NCBI GenBank assembly: GCA_963808125.1
Contig: CAWEEP010000022.1
Span: forward strand, 1 to 16,210
DNA: 16,210 bases
Origin: CAWEEP01 sp963808125
GTDB taxonomy: Bacteria; Chloroflexota; Dormibacteria; Aeolococcales; Aeolococcaceae
Direction of reading: 5' to 3'
Positions 6,704 through 14,543 of this stretch are shown piece after piece. The position numbers were made by a program, and so were the translations under genes. The notes under the pieces are model-generated. The model made no database searches and was not told the origin of the DNA. It saw nothing but the letters and a program-made list of their open reading frames with translations. Each line of letters starts with the position of its first letter. The first letter of the stretch is position 1.

Positions 6704-7162
6704 ATGTTCGAAGGCAAGTATGACCACGCCGTCGATCCGAAAGGCCGGGTCGCCGTGCCCAGTGACTTCCGGCGTGACCTCGCCGGCCTCGCGGTCATCT
6801 CGATCGGACCGGAGGGCCGCCTCGTGATCTGGCCGAAGCCCGCCTGGGACCATCACCTGCGCAGCCTCCCGGTCGTCGCTGGGAGCCCCAGCGAGCAGCG
6901 CACCTACTTCCGTCAGGTCCACGCCCGCACCCGCAATCTGGAGCTGGACGCCCAGGGACGTCTCCTGCTCAGCCAGCCGCACCGCGAATTCGCCGGCATC
7001 GCCGAGCGAGCCACCTTCGTGGGCATGGGCGACTACGTTGAGTTGTGTTCCACGGAGCGCTGGGAAAGCGACTCGGCCCACGTGACCGCGGACTACTTCA
7101 CCGAGCTGACCGATCGCATCAACCCGCTGGGCGCCGCCGCGCCCGCTTCGGCGCCGTCGTGA
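6704..7162 (+). CDS. mraZ: Transcriptional regulator MraZ
   Basis: A 152-residue DNA-binding protein, usually the first gene of the dcw cluster and a repressor of it. It has two SpoVT-AbrB-like halves. The first starts MFEGKYDHAVDPKGRVAVPS with DFR; the second contains LELDAQGRLLLSQPHREFAG. The repeated D-x-x-G-R-x-x-x-P/Q pattern (DPKGRVAVP, DAQGRLLLS) is diagnostic. MraZ forms a ring-shaped oligomer that contacts several direct-repeat boxes, consistent with the three GTGGT boxes upstream. A GGAAGGGG stretch at 6686-6693 is an acceptable ribosome binding site for the ATG at 6704. The C-terminus ends in a short Ala/Pro tail. rsmH follows after 30 bases. Confidence 0.96.
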   Translation: MFEGKYDHAVDPKGRVAVPSDFRRDLAGLAVISIGPEGRLVIWPKPAWDHHLRSLPVVAGSPSEQRTYFRQVHARTRNLELDAQGRLLLSQPHREFAGIAERATFVGMGDYVELCSTERWESDSAHVTADYFTELTDRINPLGAAAPASAPS

Positions 7163-7192
7163 CCGGCGCCGGCTTGACGGAACCCGCTGCCC

Positions 7193-8269
7193 ATGCTGAT
7201 CGTGGCAGGCATGGACACAGCCGACGACGCCACGCCCGGGGAGCCGACACCTGAGTCGGTCCACCGGCCGGTCCTCCTACATCCGCTCATAGAAACCCTG
7301 CAACCCCGTGAAGGCCAGGTCGCCGTCGACGGCACCCTGGGCGGCGGCGGTATCACCGCCGCGCTCCTGGAACGCGTCGGCCCGACCGGGCGGGTGCTCG
7401 CCGTCGACCGCGATCCCGATGCGATCGCGGCGGCCCGCCGGCGTTTCGCCGGCAGCGGCGACCGCCTCATCCTCGCCCACGGCAACTTCGCCGATCTGGA
7501 CACCATCGCCGCGGAACACGGGATCGCCGACGCCCACTCCATCTCCCTCGACCTCGGTCTCTCCTCCCATCAGCTCGGCGATCCCGCCCGCGGTTTCAGC
7601 TTCCGGCTCGACGGGCCCCTGGACATGCGCATGGATCCGACCGAGGGGACACTGACCGCCGCGGACATCGTCAACACCTGGGAGGCCGCCGACCTGGCGG
7701 CCTTGATCCGCAGCTACGGCGAGGAGAGTTTCGCCACCCCCATCGCCAACGCCCTGGTCCGTGCCAGGCGGCTCCAGCCCCTCACCACCACCGCCCAGCT
7801 GCGCGGCGTCGTCGAGCAGACGATCCCGCGCCGCTACTGGCCGCGGCGGATCCATCCCGCCACACGAACCTTCCAAGCTCTGCGCATCGAGGTCAACCAC
7901 GAGCTCGAAAGCCTCCAGCGCGGGTTGCAGGTAGCCATCTCGCTTCTCAGGCCCGGTGGGCGTATTGGGGTCATCGCCTTCCACTCCCTCGAGGACACCA
8001 TTGTCAAGAACGCACTCCACGTCGCAGCACAGAACTGTCTCTGTCCGCCCCAACAGCCCTACTGCACCTGCGCTCACCGGGCCTCACTCTTTCTTCTCAC
8101 GCGGAAGGCCATCAGGCCGGACGCCGCCGAGATGGCCGTGAACCCCAGAGCCCGCTCCGCCCGCCTGCGGGTGGCGGAACGCCTCGACCCGCGCCCGGAC
8201 GGTGCGGGTCACCCCCAGAGAGCCCCATCGCCGTCCGGCCCAGCAGCCGCCGGTCCCACACCTTCATAG
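7193..8269 (+). CDS. rsmH: 16S rRNA (cytosine(1402)-N4)-methyltransferase RsmH
   Basis: An S-adenosylmethionine-dependent methyltransferase (formerly MraW) that modifies C1402 of 16S rRNA in the decoding centre. The N-terminus has HRPVLLHPLIETLQP, then the SAM-binding motif VDGTLGGGGITAALLE and the acidic loop AVDRDPDAI. ISLDLGLSSHQLGDPARGFS is the family-specific motif. The C-terminal domain shows RTFQALRIEVNHEL, GVIAFHSLEDTIVK, the cysteine cluster CLCPPQQPYCTC and NPRARSARLRVAERL. The length of 358 residues is slightly long because of a Pro-rich tail. The ATG at 7193 gives this frame; an in-frame ATG at 7211 is also possible, and neither has a strong Shine-Dalgarno. Second gene of the dcw cluster, as usual. 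Confidence 0.96.
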   Translation: MLIVAGMDTADDATPGEPTPESVHRPVLLHPLIETLQPREGQVAVDGTLGGGGITAALLERVGPTGRVLAVDRDPDAIAAARRRFAGSGDRLILAHGNFADLDTIAAEHGIADAHSISLDLGLSSHQLGDPARGFSFRLDGPLDMRMDPTEGTLTAADIVNTWEAADLAALIRSYGEESFATPIANALVRARRLQPLTTTAQLRGVVEQTIPRRYWPRRIHPATRTFQALRIEVNHELESLQRGLQVAISLLRPGGRIGVIAFHSLEDTIVKNALHVAAQNCLCPPQQPYCTCAHRASLFLLTRKAIRPDAAEMAVNPRARSARLRVAERLDPRPDGAGHPQRAPSPSGPAAAGPTPS

Positions 8270-8295
8270 CCCCCCTTCCCAGCGGAGGAGGTCGA

Positions 8296-8856
8296 GTGTC
8301 TCGGCCTCCTCCCTCTGTCTCCACCTCCGTCGTCGCATCCGTCCCTCTCAACGTCCCAGCAAGAAACGATGCACTCCTCCCATTTCCGTCTCCGCTCCCG
8401 CAACGGCGAACGCCTCGCCGCCCTGCCTCCTCGCGAGACGCGCCAACGGCGCGACCGCGGCCGCATGGCGGCCCGCGCACGCCGCTGCCGCTGCTGGCGC
8501 TGATCGCGGCCGCCACCGGGGTGGGCATCGCCTACGTGTCGCAGACGGCCACAGCCACGCAGACCACCTACAGCGCAACCTCACTGATCGCGACCCAGCA
8601 GCAGCTCACGGTGCAGGACCAGCAACTCGGCGACAAGCTCGGGCAGCTGCTCGCCACCGAACGCATCATCACGCAGGCCCGGAGCCTCGGCATGGTCGAG
8701 GGCGGCCCCTGGCTGTACGCCACGGCGACACCCGAGCAGGTGGTGCCCTCGCCATCCGATGAGATCGTGGACGCCTCGAAGCCGACCGCGGACTCGGCGG
8801 TGTCCCAGCTCATCGGTGCCCTCAGCGGCGACTTCGTGGGCACCTCCGGGCGATGA
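8296..8856 (+). CDS. ftsL: Cell division protein FtsL-like
   Basis: A 186-residue bitopic membrane protein assigned to FtsL by position and topology rather than strong sequence identity. The N-terminal 60 residues are cytosolic, Pro/Arg-rich and probably disordered. One membrane helix follows at about 62-82 (TPLPLLALIAAATGVGIAYV). Then comes a polar Gln-rich segment (QQQLTVQDQQLGDKLGQLLA) with coiled-coil character, ending in ITQARSLGMVEG, the usual FtsL/DivIC motif. FtsL bridges FtsQ and DivIC/FtsB and activates the FtsW-FtsI synthase. The GTG start is fixed by GGAGGAGG (8284-8291), 4 bases upstream. The stop overlaps the ftsI start (ATGA at 8853-8856). Confidence 0.82.
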   Translation: MSRPPPSVSTSVVASVPLNVPARNDALLPFPSPLPQRRTPRRPASSRDAPTARPRPHGGPRTPLPLLALIAAATGVGIAYVSQTATATQTTYSATSLIATQQQLTVQDQQLGDKLGQLLATERIITQARSLGMVEGGPWLYATATPEQVVPSPSDEIVDASKPTADSAVSQLIGALSGDFVGTSGR

Positions 8857-10705
8857 GCCGCCGGTCCCCCTCCGGGTTCGCCGACCGCGGGGCCCGCCCA
8901 CGCCACGCGGAGATCGGACGCCGCCACGCCGTCCACGCGCCGGAGGCTGAGGGGCGAGGGGCTCCGCCGGCACCGCCCGCCCGCGGCTGGTTCGTCGGCG
9001 AGGGACCGCGCGTCCGCGGGCGCGCCATCTGGCTCATGCTCGCCTTCGCCGCGATGGGCGCCACCCTGGTGGTCCACCTCGTCGACGTCCAGGTCGTCGA
9101 GCACGCCAGCCTCTCCGCGGCGGCCGCTCGCGACCACGAGATGAGCTTTGTCCTGCCCGCGCATCGTGGCGAGATCCTCGACAGCACCGGCGGGGTGATC
9201 GTCAGCACCGAGGCAACCTACTCGGTCTACATCGACCCCGCCCTGATCCAGGCCGCCGACCGCGCCGGTGACGCCGCGCAGATCGCCCAGGTGCTGACCG
9301 TGCCCGAGTTCCAGGTCGCCGCGATCCTTGCCGAACCCAACCAGTACGACTACCTGGCCAGCGACATCTCCACGACCGTCAAGGATCAACTCGCCAAGCT
9401 GCCGGTGCCGGGCATCATCATCCAAGAGCAGGACCAGCCCGTCTACGAGGCGTCGCCGGTCCCCGGGGAGTCGTTCGCCGCCAACCTGCTCGGCTTCGTC
9501 AACGCCGGCGGTCAGGGGCAGTACGGCGTCGAGGGGTACTACAACAGCCTGCTCAGCGGCACGCCGGGGACGGCCTCCGAGATCCGGGACAGCCAGGGCA
9601 ATGCCATCTACCTGAGCGAGGCCCAGAAGGTGGCGCCGAGCAACGGCGACAACCTCGAGCTGGGGCTGAACACCCAGGTGCAGTACTGGGCGGAGCAGGC
9701 CATCGCCCAGGCGGTGACCGCCGACAGTGCCACCAACGGCGAGATCCTCATCATGAACACCAAGACAGGGGCCATCGAGGCGTGGGCCGATTACCCGAGC
9801 TACGACGCCACCGACTACACGAGCACCCCGCTCGCCGACTTCGCCGATCAGTCCATCGACGGCCTCTTCCAGCCCGGCTCGCTGATGAAAACGGTCACCT
9901 TCGCCGGTGCCCTGGAGAATGGCGCCATCACCCCCGGGTACACCTTCGACGAGGGGCCGACGACGGTCGGCGGCGTGACCATCCAGGACTGGGACGGCGA
10001 GGCGCACGGTGAGATCACCATGCAGAAGGTGCTCGACAACTCGCTGAACAACGGGGCCATCAAGGCGCTCGACCTGGAGGGGGAGAACCCCTTCTACGCC
10101 AACATGCTCGCCTTCGGCATCGGCGCCCCCACCGGCGTCGACCTCGCTGGTGAGACGAACTCGCCGATGGCTTCGCAGAGCCAGCTGTCCGCCCTCGACT
10201 ACGCTGAGATGTCCTTCGGCCAGAGCGTGGTGGTGACCCCCATCGAAATGCTGGCCGCCGTCAACGCCATCGCCAACGGTGGTGTGTGGGTGCAGCCCCA
10301 CGCGGTCACCGCCATCGTCAGCCCCACCACCGGTGTCTCCACGCCGGTCGCACCGGTGACCCGCCGCGTCATCCCGCAGCCGACGGCGCAGACCCTGACC
10401 ACGATGCTGACGGGCGTCGTCGACAACTCGGGCGGGGAGGGCTTCATGGCCCGCATCCCCGGCTTCCAGGGCGAGGTCGCCCTGAAGACGGGAACGGCCC
10501 GGAGCCGACGAATGGCACCTACCAGGGTGACCTGTCCAACTCCGTCGTCGGCTACCTGCCCGCCAGCAACCCGCAGTTCACCATGCTGGTGGACATCAAC
10601 GACCCGCACGTTCCGGCCAATGCCAACTACGGTTCCATCCTCGCGGCGCCGGTCTTCAAGCAGATGGCCGAGGAGATGATCGACCTCTGGCGGATCAACC
10701 CCTGA
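8853..10705 (+). CDS. ftsI: Septal peptidoglycan transpeptidase FtsI (class B PBP), frameshifted in this sequence
   Basis: A penicillin-binding protein that crosslinks septal peptidoglycan. A basic, Pro-rich cytosolic tail (1-56) is followed by one membrane helix (about 57-77) and the dimerisation domain with AHRGEILDSTGGVIVSTEAT. The transpeptidase domain follows: SxxK is SLMK (S343, nucleophile), SxN is SLN (397-399), KTG is K545-G547 in ALKTGTA. After A549 the frame shifts: the C run at 10498-10500 appears one C short. The correct end continues as PEPTNGTYQGDLSNSVVGYL and ends MIDLWRINP at 10705, giving 617 residues. Without correction the protein would end at 10679 with a nonsense tail. 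The gene is essential, so a sequence error is most likely. murF follows directly; no murE is present. Confidence 0.94.
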
Positions 10706-10732
10706 GTTCGACCGCCCCCTGCGCGTCGCGGT

Positions 10733-10760
10733 GAGCCGGCAGGGCCGGGCGCGCCGGCTC
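10733..10760. repeat. Inverted repeat between ftsI and murF
   Basis: GAGCCGGC (10733-10740) and GCCGGCTC (10753-10760) form a perfect 8-base stem with a 12-base GC-rich loop, in the 96 bases between ftsI and murF. There is no T run, so a strong intrinsic terminator is not indicated. It may be a transcript-processing or attenuating structure, and it sits where murE is usually found. Confidence 0.4.
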
Positions 10761-10801
10761 CGCCACTCCGCTCCGAGCCACGGAACCCTGGTGGCGCCCC
10801 G

Positions 10802-12199
10802 GTGCCGGTGTGTCACCATCCGCCGGTGCTCCGCGCCGACCACCTCGCCCGTCTTCTCGGCGGCCGCCTCGAGGCCGCGGAGGGCGCCGGCCTCGATGTC
10901 ACCGGGCTCCTCAGCAACTCCCGGGCGGTCACGCACGGTTCGGGGTTCGTTGCCCTGCCCGGGGAGCGGATGGACGGCCACGCCTTCGTCGCTGAGGCCG
11001 CCCATCGCGGCGCCGTGCTGGCCGTCGTCGGCGAGGGCTTCGCCGCCGGCCCGGAGGCGCCCCCGCTCCTCATCCGCGTGCCCGACACGGCCCGGGCGCT
11101 GCGCGCCGCCTGCCGGCGCCGCATCGAAGAGCTGGGCTGTGCCGTCGTCGGCGTGACCGGCTCGGTGGGCAAGACGACGGCCAAGGAGATGTGCGCCCTC
11201 GCCCTCGCCGGGCGGCCGACCGCCAGGACGCCGGGCAACCTCAACACCTGGACCCAGATCCCCCTCTTCGTGCTGGGCCTGGAGCCGCCCGTCGAGCGCC
11301 TCGTGGTGGAGATGGCCATGACCGCGCCCGGCGAGATCGCCGACCTCGCATCCTTCACCGCCCCCAGGGTCGGCCTCCTTCTCAACATCGGGCTGGCCCA
11401 CATCGGCCGCCTCGGCTCGGAGGAGGCCATCGCCCTGGCCAAGGCCGAGTTGCTCGACGCCCTGCCACCGGAGGGCACCGCCGTTCTCAACGCCGACGAC
11501 GAGCGGGTGGTCGACGTCGCCTCCCGCAGCCGGGCCCCGGTCGCCTGGTTCGGCATCGTCAGCCCCACAGCGGCGTGGCGCCTCGAGGACATCGAGCCGG
11601 GCGGCCTCCTCGGCGGCCGGGCCTGGCTGGTGGGGCCAGACGGCCGGGCCGAGCTTCGCCTGCGCGTGCCGGGCCGCCACCTCATGGTGGACGCCGCCGC
11701 CGCCGCCGCCGTCGCCGCCGCCTGCGGGGTCGGCATCGCCGAGGCCGCCGAGCGCCTGGGCGAGTTCACCGCTGCGGACCATCGCGGGCGTGTCATCCCC
11801 GGTCGCTCCGGCTCGACCATCATCGACGACGCGTACAACAGCAGCCCCAAGTCTCTGGCGGCGGCCCTGGAGGTCCTGGCAGGTAGCGGGGCGCCGCGCC
11901 GCCTCGCCATCATTGGCGACATGCTCGAACTGGGGGAGCGGACCCAGGCAGCACACCGAGCGGCCGGCCGCCTCGCAGCCGGGGCCGCAACACTGCTGAT
12001 CGCCGTGGGTGACCAGGGGGGCACAGTCGGCGCCGCCGCGGTCGCCGCCGGGCTGCCCGCGTCCGCCGTCGCCTACGCCCGGGATGCGGACGGCGCCGCC
12101 GACCTCGCCGGCTCGCGCCTCGAACCGGGCACTGTGGTGCTGGTCAAGGCCAGCCGCGGGTTGGGCCTGGACCGGGTGGTGGAGCGCCTTCGGCGATGA
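10802..12199 (+). CDS. murF: UDP-N-acetylmuramoyl-tripeptide--D-alanyl-D-alanine ligase MurF
   Basis: A cytoplasmic ATP-dependent Mur ligase that adds D-Ala-D-Ala to UDP-MurNAc-tripeptide. The N-terminal domain contains DVTGLLSNSRAVTHGSGFVA. The P-loop is VTGSVGKTT (residues 118-126, counting from 10802). TPGNLNTWTQIPL, VVEMAMTAPGEIADL and NIGLAHIGRLGS are characteristic of MurF. The C-terminal domain has DDAYNSSPKSLAAALEVL and IGDMLELGE. An alanine-rich stretch at about 11692-11724, coded by tandem GCC-type triplets, lies in the usual Ala-rich helix. GTG at 10826 (MLRADHLARLLGG) matches the usual family start better than 10802, and neither has a clear Shine-Dalgarno. MurF is recognised by the NSSP motif, not by position. 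Confidence 0.94.
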   Translation: MPVCHHPPVLRADHLARLLGGRLEAAEGAGLDVTGLLSNSRAVTHGSGFVALPGERMDGHAFVAEAAHRGAVLAVVGEGFAAGPEAPPLLIRVPDTARALRAACRRRIEELGCAVVGVTGSVGKTTAKEMCALALAGRPTARTPGNLNTWTQIPLFVLGLEPPVERLVVEMAMTAPGEIADLASFTAPRVGLLLNIGLAHIGRLGSEEAIALAKAELLDALPPEGTAVLNADDERVVDVASRSRAPVAWFGIVSPTAAWRLEDIEPGGLLGGRAWLVGPDGRAELRLRVPGRHLMVDAAAAAAVAAACGVGIAEAAERLGEFTAADHRGRVIPGRSGSTIIDDAYNSSPKSLAAALEVLAGSGAPRRLAIIGDMLELGERTQAAHRAAGRLAAGAATLLIAVGDQGGTVGAAAVAAGLPASAVAYARDADGAADLAGSRLEPGTVVLVKASRGLGLDRVVERLRR

Positions 12200-12237
12200 G
12201 CGCCGGTCGTCGCGGGTGCCGGGGGCTCGCCGCGTGA
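12196..12237 (+). other. 13-codon linking ORF between murF and mraY
   Basis: An ATG that overlaps the murF stop (ATGA at 12196-12199) opens a 13-codon frame whose TGA overlaps the likely GTG start of mraY (GTGA at 12234-12237). It could carry ribosomes from murF to mraY. It is short enough to be chance, and an alternative mraY start at 12216 would make it irrelevant. Confidence 0.25.
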
Positions 12238-13202
12238 TCCACGTCATCGTCGTCGCCGCCCTCAGCTTCGCGGCCGGCATCGCCCTCTACCCACTCTTGG
12301 TGTCCGCTCTGGTCCGGGTGGGAGCCGGCCAGAAGGTGGGGGCGTACAACCCCAGCAGCCACCGGGTGAAGGCGGGCACGCCGACCATGGGCGGCATCCT
12401 CTTCTGCCTCATCGCCGTCGCCGCCTGGCTGGTCATTGACCGCGGCCGGGCCGGCTTCGCCGTCGTCTTCGCCCTGGTCGCGGGTGCCGGGGTCGGCCTC
12501 CTCGACGACCTCGCCAACATCAGGGGGCTCGGGCCTCTGGGTCTCGGCGTCCGCCAGAAGCTGGCCCTCCAGGGGGTCGTCGGCGTCCTCGTGGGCTTCG
12601 CCGTCCACACCGCCGGGGCGACCGCCCAGAACCTCCCCGGATTCGGCCTGGTCAACCTGGGATGGACCATCGTCCCCATCTGCGCCATCGCCGTGGTGGC
12701 GACCACCAACGCGGTCAACCTGACCGACGGCGTCGACGGGCTGGCGGCGAGCTGCGTCGCCATCGCCCTCGTCGGCACCATCGCCGTCGGCCTGCAGGTC
12801 CACGCGCCGGCGCCGACCCTGCTGGCGGCGGCGCTGCTCGGCGGGGTTGCCGCCTTCCTCGTCTACAACTGGCACCCGGCGCGGGTCTTCATGGGCGACA
12901 CCGGGGCGCTCGCCCTCGGCGGGGCGCTCACCGCCATCTGCGTCGAGGTCCGCATGCTCTGGCTGCTGCCCCTGCTGGGCATCGTCTTCGCCGTCGAGAC
13001 GGCGAGCGTTGCGGTCAACGTCACCGCCATCACCCGTTTCAACCACCGAATCTTCCGCTCCAGCCCCATCCACCACCACTTCGAGGAGCTGGGAATCCGC
13101 GAGGAGAGACTGGTCCTGCTCTTCTCCGGCACCGCCCTGGTGGCCATGGTGGTCAGCGTCCTCTTCATGCACGGAGTCGCCGGAAGCCCCTTATCTCCGT
13201 GA
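12234..13202 (+). CDS. mraY: Phospho-N-acetylmuramoyl-pentapeptide-transferase MraY
   Basis: An integral membrane enzyme that transfers phospho-MurNAc-pentapeptide from UDP to undecaprenyl phosphate, making lipid I. The length is 322 residues with about ten membrane helices. Diagnostic motifs are VKAGTPTMGGILF, the Asp pair in LLDDLANIRG, NAVNLTDGVDGLAASC, NWHPARVFMGDTGALALGG and the histidine motif SSPIHHHFEELG near the C-terminus. The GTG at 12234 (MIHVIVVAALSFAAG) is preferred because it gives the usual short N-terminus before helix 1; an in-frame GTG at 12216 would add six residues. The gene follows murF. murD, which commonly comes next, is absent: 72 bases separate it from ftsW. Confidence 0.95.
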   Translation: MIHVIVVAALSFAAGIALYPLLVSALVRVGAGQKVGAYNPSSHRVKAGTPTMGGILFCLIAVAAWLVIDRGRAGFAVVFALVAGAGVGLLDDLANIRGLGPLGLGVRQKLALQGVVGVLVGFAVHTAGATAQNLPGFGLVNLGWTIVPICAIAVVATTNAVNLTDGVDGLAASCVAIALVGTIAVGLQVHAPAPTLLAAALLGGVAAFLVYNWHPARVFMGDTGALALGGALTAICVEVRMLWLLPLLGIVFAVETASVAVNVTAITRFNHRIFRSSPIHHHFEELGIREERLVLLFSGTALVAMVVSVLFMHGVAGSPLSP

Positions 13203-13274
13203 TTTGGGCGAAAATACCCGCCAGGCCTGATCCCCGCAGCCGTTCACCCCACGTCGCCGCAACGCAGGAGCTCC

Positions 13275-14543
13275 ATGGCCTCGTCTTCACTCACCCCGCG
13301 CACCCTCGACCTGCCCATCCGCCGGGCACGGGTCGAGCTGGTGCCCGAGACACGCGGGTTCCGATCCGTGGACGGCTGGTTGCTGGTCGCCATCGCCACC
13401 ATCTGTGCCTTCGGCCTGGTCATGGTCTACAGCGCCTCCGACGTGCTCGCCTACCAGACGACGGGCAATCCCAGCTACTACTTCGAGCGTCAGCTCGCCT
13501 TCCTCGGCATCGGCGCCGCGGCGATGCTGCTCCTCGCCCGTCTCGACTACCACCGCCTGCTGCGCTGGGCCCGGCCGCTGGCGCTGATCTCCGTCCTGCT
13601 CCTCGTCCTCGTCCTCGTCCCCCACATCGGCGTGGCGGCCAACGGCTCTCGCCGCTGGTTCGCCGCGGGACCCTTCTCGTTGCAGCCGTCCGCCATTGCC
13701 ATGGTGGTGGCGATCATCGTCCTCGCCCGCTGGCTGAGCGAGCGGAACGCCCTGGTGCGGAGCTGGCGCGGCGTACGCGACTACTCCATCGTCCTGGCCA
13801 TCCCCATCGGCCTCATCCTGCTGGAGAAAGACCTGGGCAGCGCCATCATCATCGCCGCGGTGGGACTGCTGCTGCTCTTCCTGGGCGGGGCGCGCAAGCT
13901 CCATCTCCTTGCCATCGTCGGCCTGGGCAGCGCCGTCTGCTGGGTGGCCATCCTCATGGAGCCGTATCGCCTCTCCCGGCTCACCTGCATCGGCCAGCCG
14001 CTCACGAACGACCCGCTGAACGCGTGCTGGCAAGGGGTGCAAGCCCTCTACGGGCTGGGCAGCGGCGGCATCACCGGCGTCGGCCTGGGCAACTCCATCC
14101 AGAAGTACTCGTGGCTTCCCGAGGCGCACACGGACTTCATCTTCGCCATCATCGGCGAGGAGCTGGGACTGATCGGAACCGTGGCCGTGCTCCTCGCGTT
14201 CACCTTCCTGGCCTGGCGCGGCATCCGTGCGGCGCTGCGCGCTCCTGACAGCTTCGGTTTCCTGCTCGCCGGAGGCATCACCGCATGGATCTGCATCCAG
14301 GCATTCATCAACATCGCCGCCGTCACGGTGCTCATCCCCACCACGGGCATCCCGCTTCCCTTCATCAGCTACGGGGGATCGTCCCTGGTCGTGAACCTCA
14401 TCGCGGTGGGGATACTCTGCAACGTGTCGGCGCAGGGCCGACGACAGGGGACGATGCGCCGTGCGAACGTTGATCGCAGGGGGGGGGACCGGGGGACACC
14501 TGACGCCGGCTCTGGCGGTCGCCGAAGAGTTGCGCGCCTTTGA
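13275..14543 (+). CDS. ftsW: Septal peptidoglycan glycosyltransferase FtsW (SEDS family)
   Basis: A polytopic SEDS protein that polymerises lipid II at the septum with FtsI. Visible elements are FGLVMVYSASDVLAY in helix 1, NGSRRWFAAGPFSLQPS, LEKDLGSAIIIAAVG, GLGSGGITGVGLGNSIQKYS, the putative catalytic aspartate D287 in LPEAHTDFIFAIIGEELGLI, and PTTGIPLPFISYGGSSL. The usual QPSE-x-x-K motif reads QPSAIAM (137-143), so both the Glu and the Lys are replaced. AGGAG at 13266-13270, 4 bases before the ATG, supports the start. The frame runs 83 bases into murG and ends with a basic tail after NVSAQGRRQG. That tail is atypical; a one-base shift near 14446-14450 would end the gene at 14473 instead. 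Confidence 0.94.
   Translation: MASSSLTPRTLDLPIRRARVELVPETRGFRSVDGWLLVAIATICAFGLVMVYSASDVLAYQTTGNPSYYFERQLAFLGIGAAAMLLLARLDYHRLLRWARPLALISVLLLVLVLVPHIGVAANGSRRWFAAGPFSLQPSAIAMVVAIIVLARWLSERNALVRSWRGVRDYSIVLAIPIGLILLEKDLGSAIIIAAVGLLLLFLGGARKLHLLAIVGLGSAVCWVAILMEPYRLSRLTCIGQPLTNDPLNACWQGVQALYGLGSGGITGVGLGNSIQKYSWLPEAHTDFIFAIIGEELGLIGTVAVLLAFTFLAWRGIRAALRAPDSFGFLLAGGITAWICIQAFINIAAVTVLIPTTGIPLPFISYGGSSLVVNLIAVGILCNVSAQGRRQGTMRRANVDRRGGDRGTPDAGSGGRRRVARL

Noticed and set aside
8568..10301. 577-codon minus-strand ORF antisense to ftsL/ftsI
   Set aside because: An antisense shadow with Gly/Val/Asp-rich composition. ftsI carries all its catalytic motifs on the plus strand.
11692..11724. Tandem GCC triplets as a possible microsatellite or phase-variable repeat
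   Set aside because: They encode the Ala-rich helix normal for Mur ligases, and changes by whole triplets would keep the frame.
10199..12280. 693-codon minus-strand ORF antisense to murF
   Set aside because: Antisense shadow of ftsI and murF; no recognisable domain.
12662..14248. 528-codon plus-strand ORF over mraY and ftsW
   Set aside because: Out-of-frame shadow rich in His and Arg; both overlapped genes are unmistakable.
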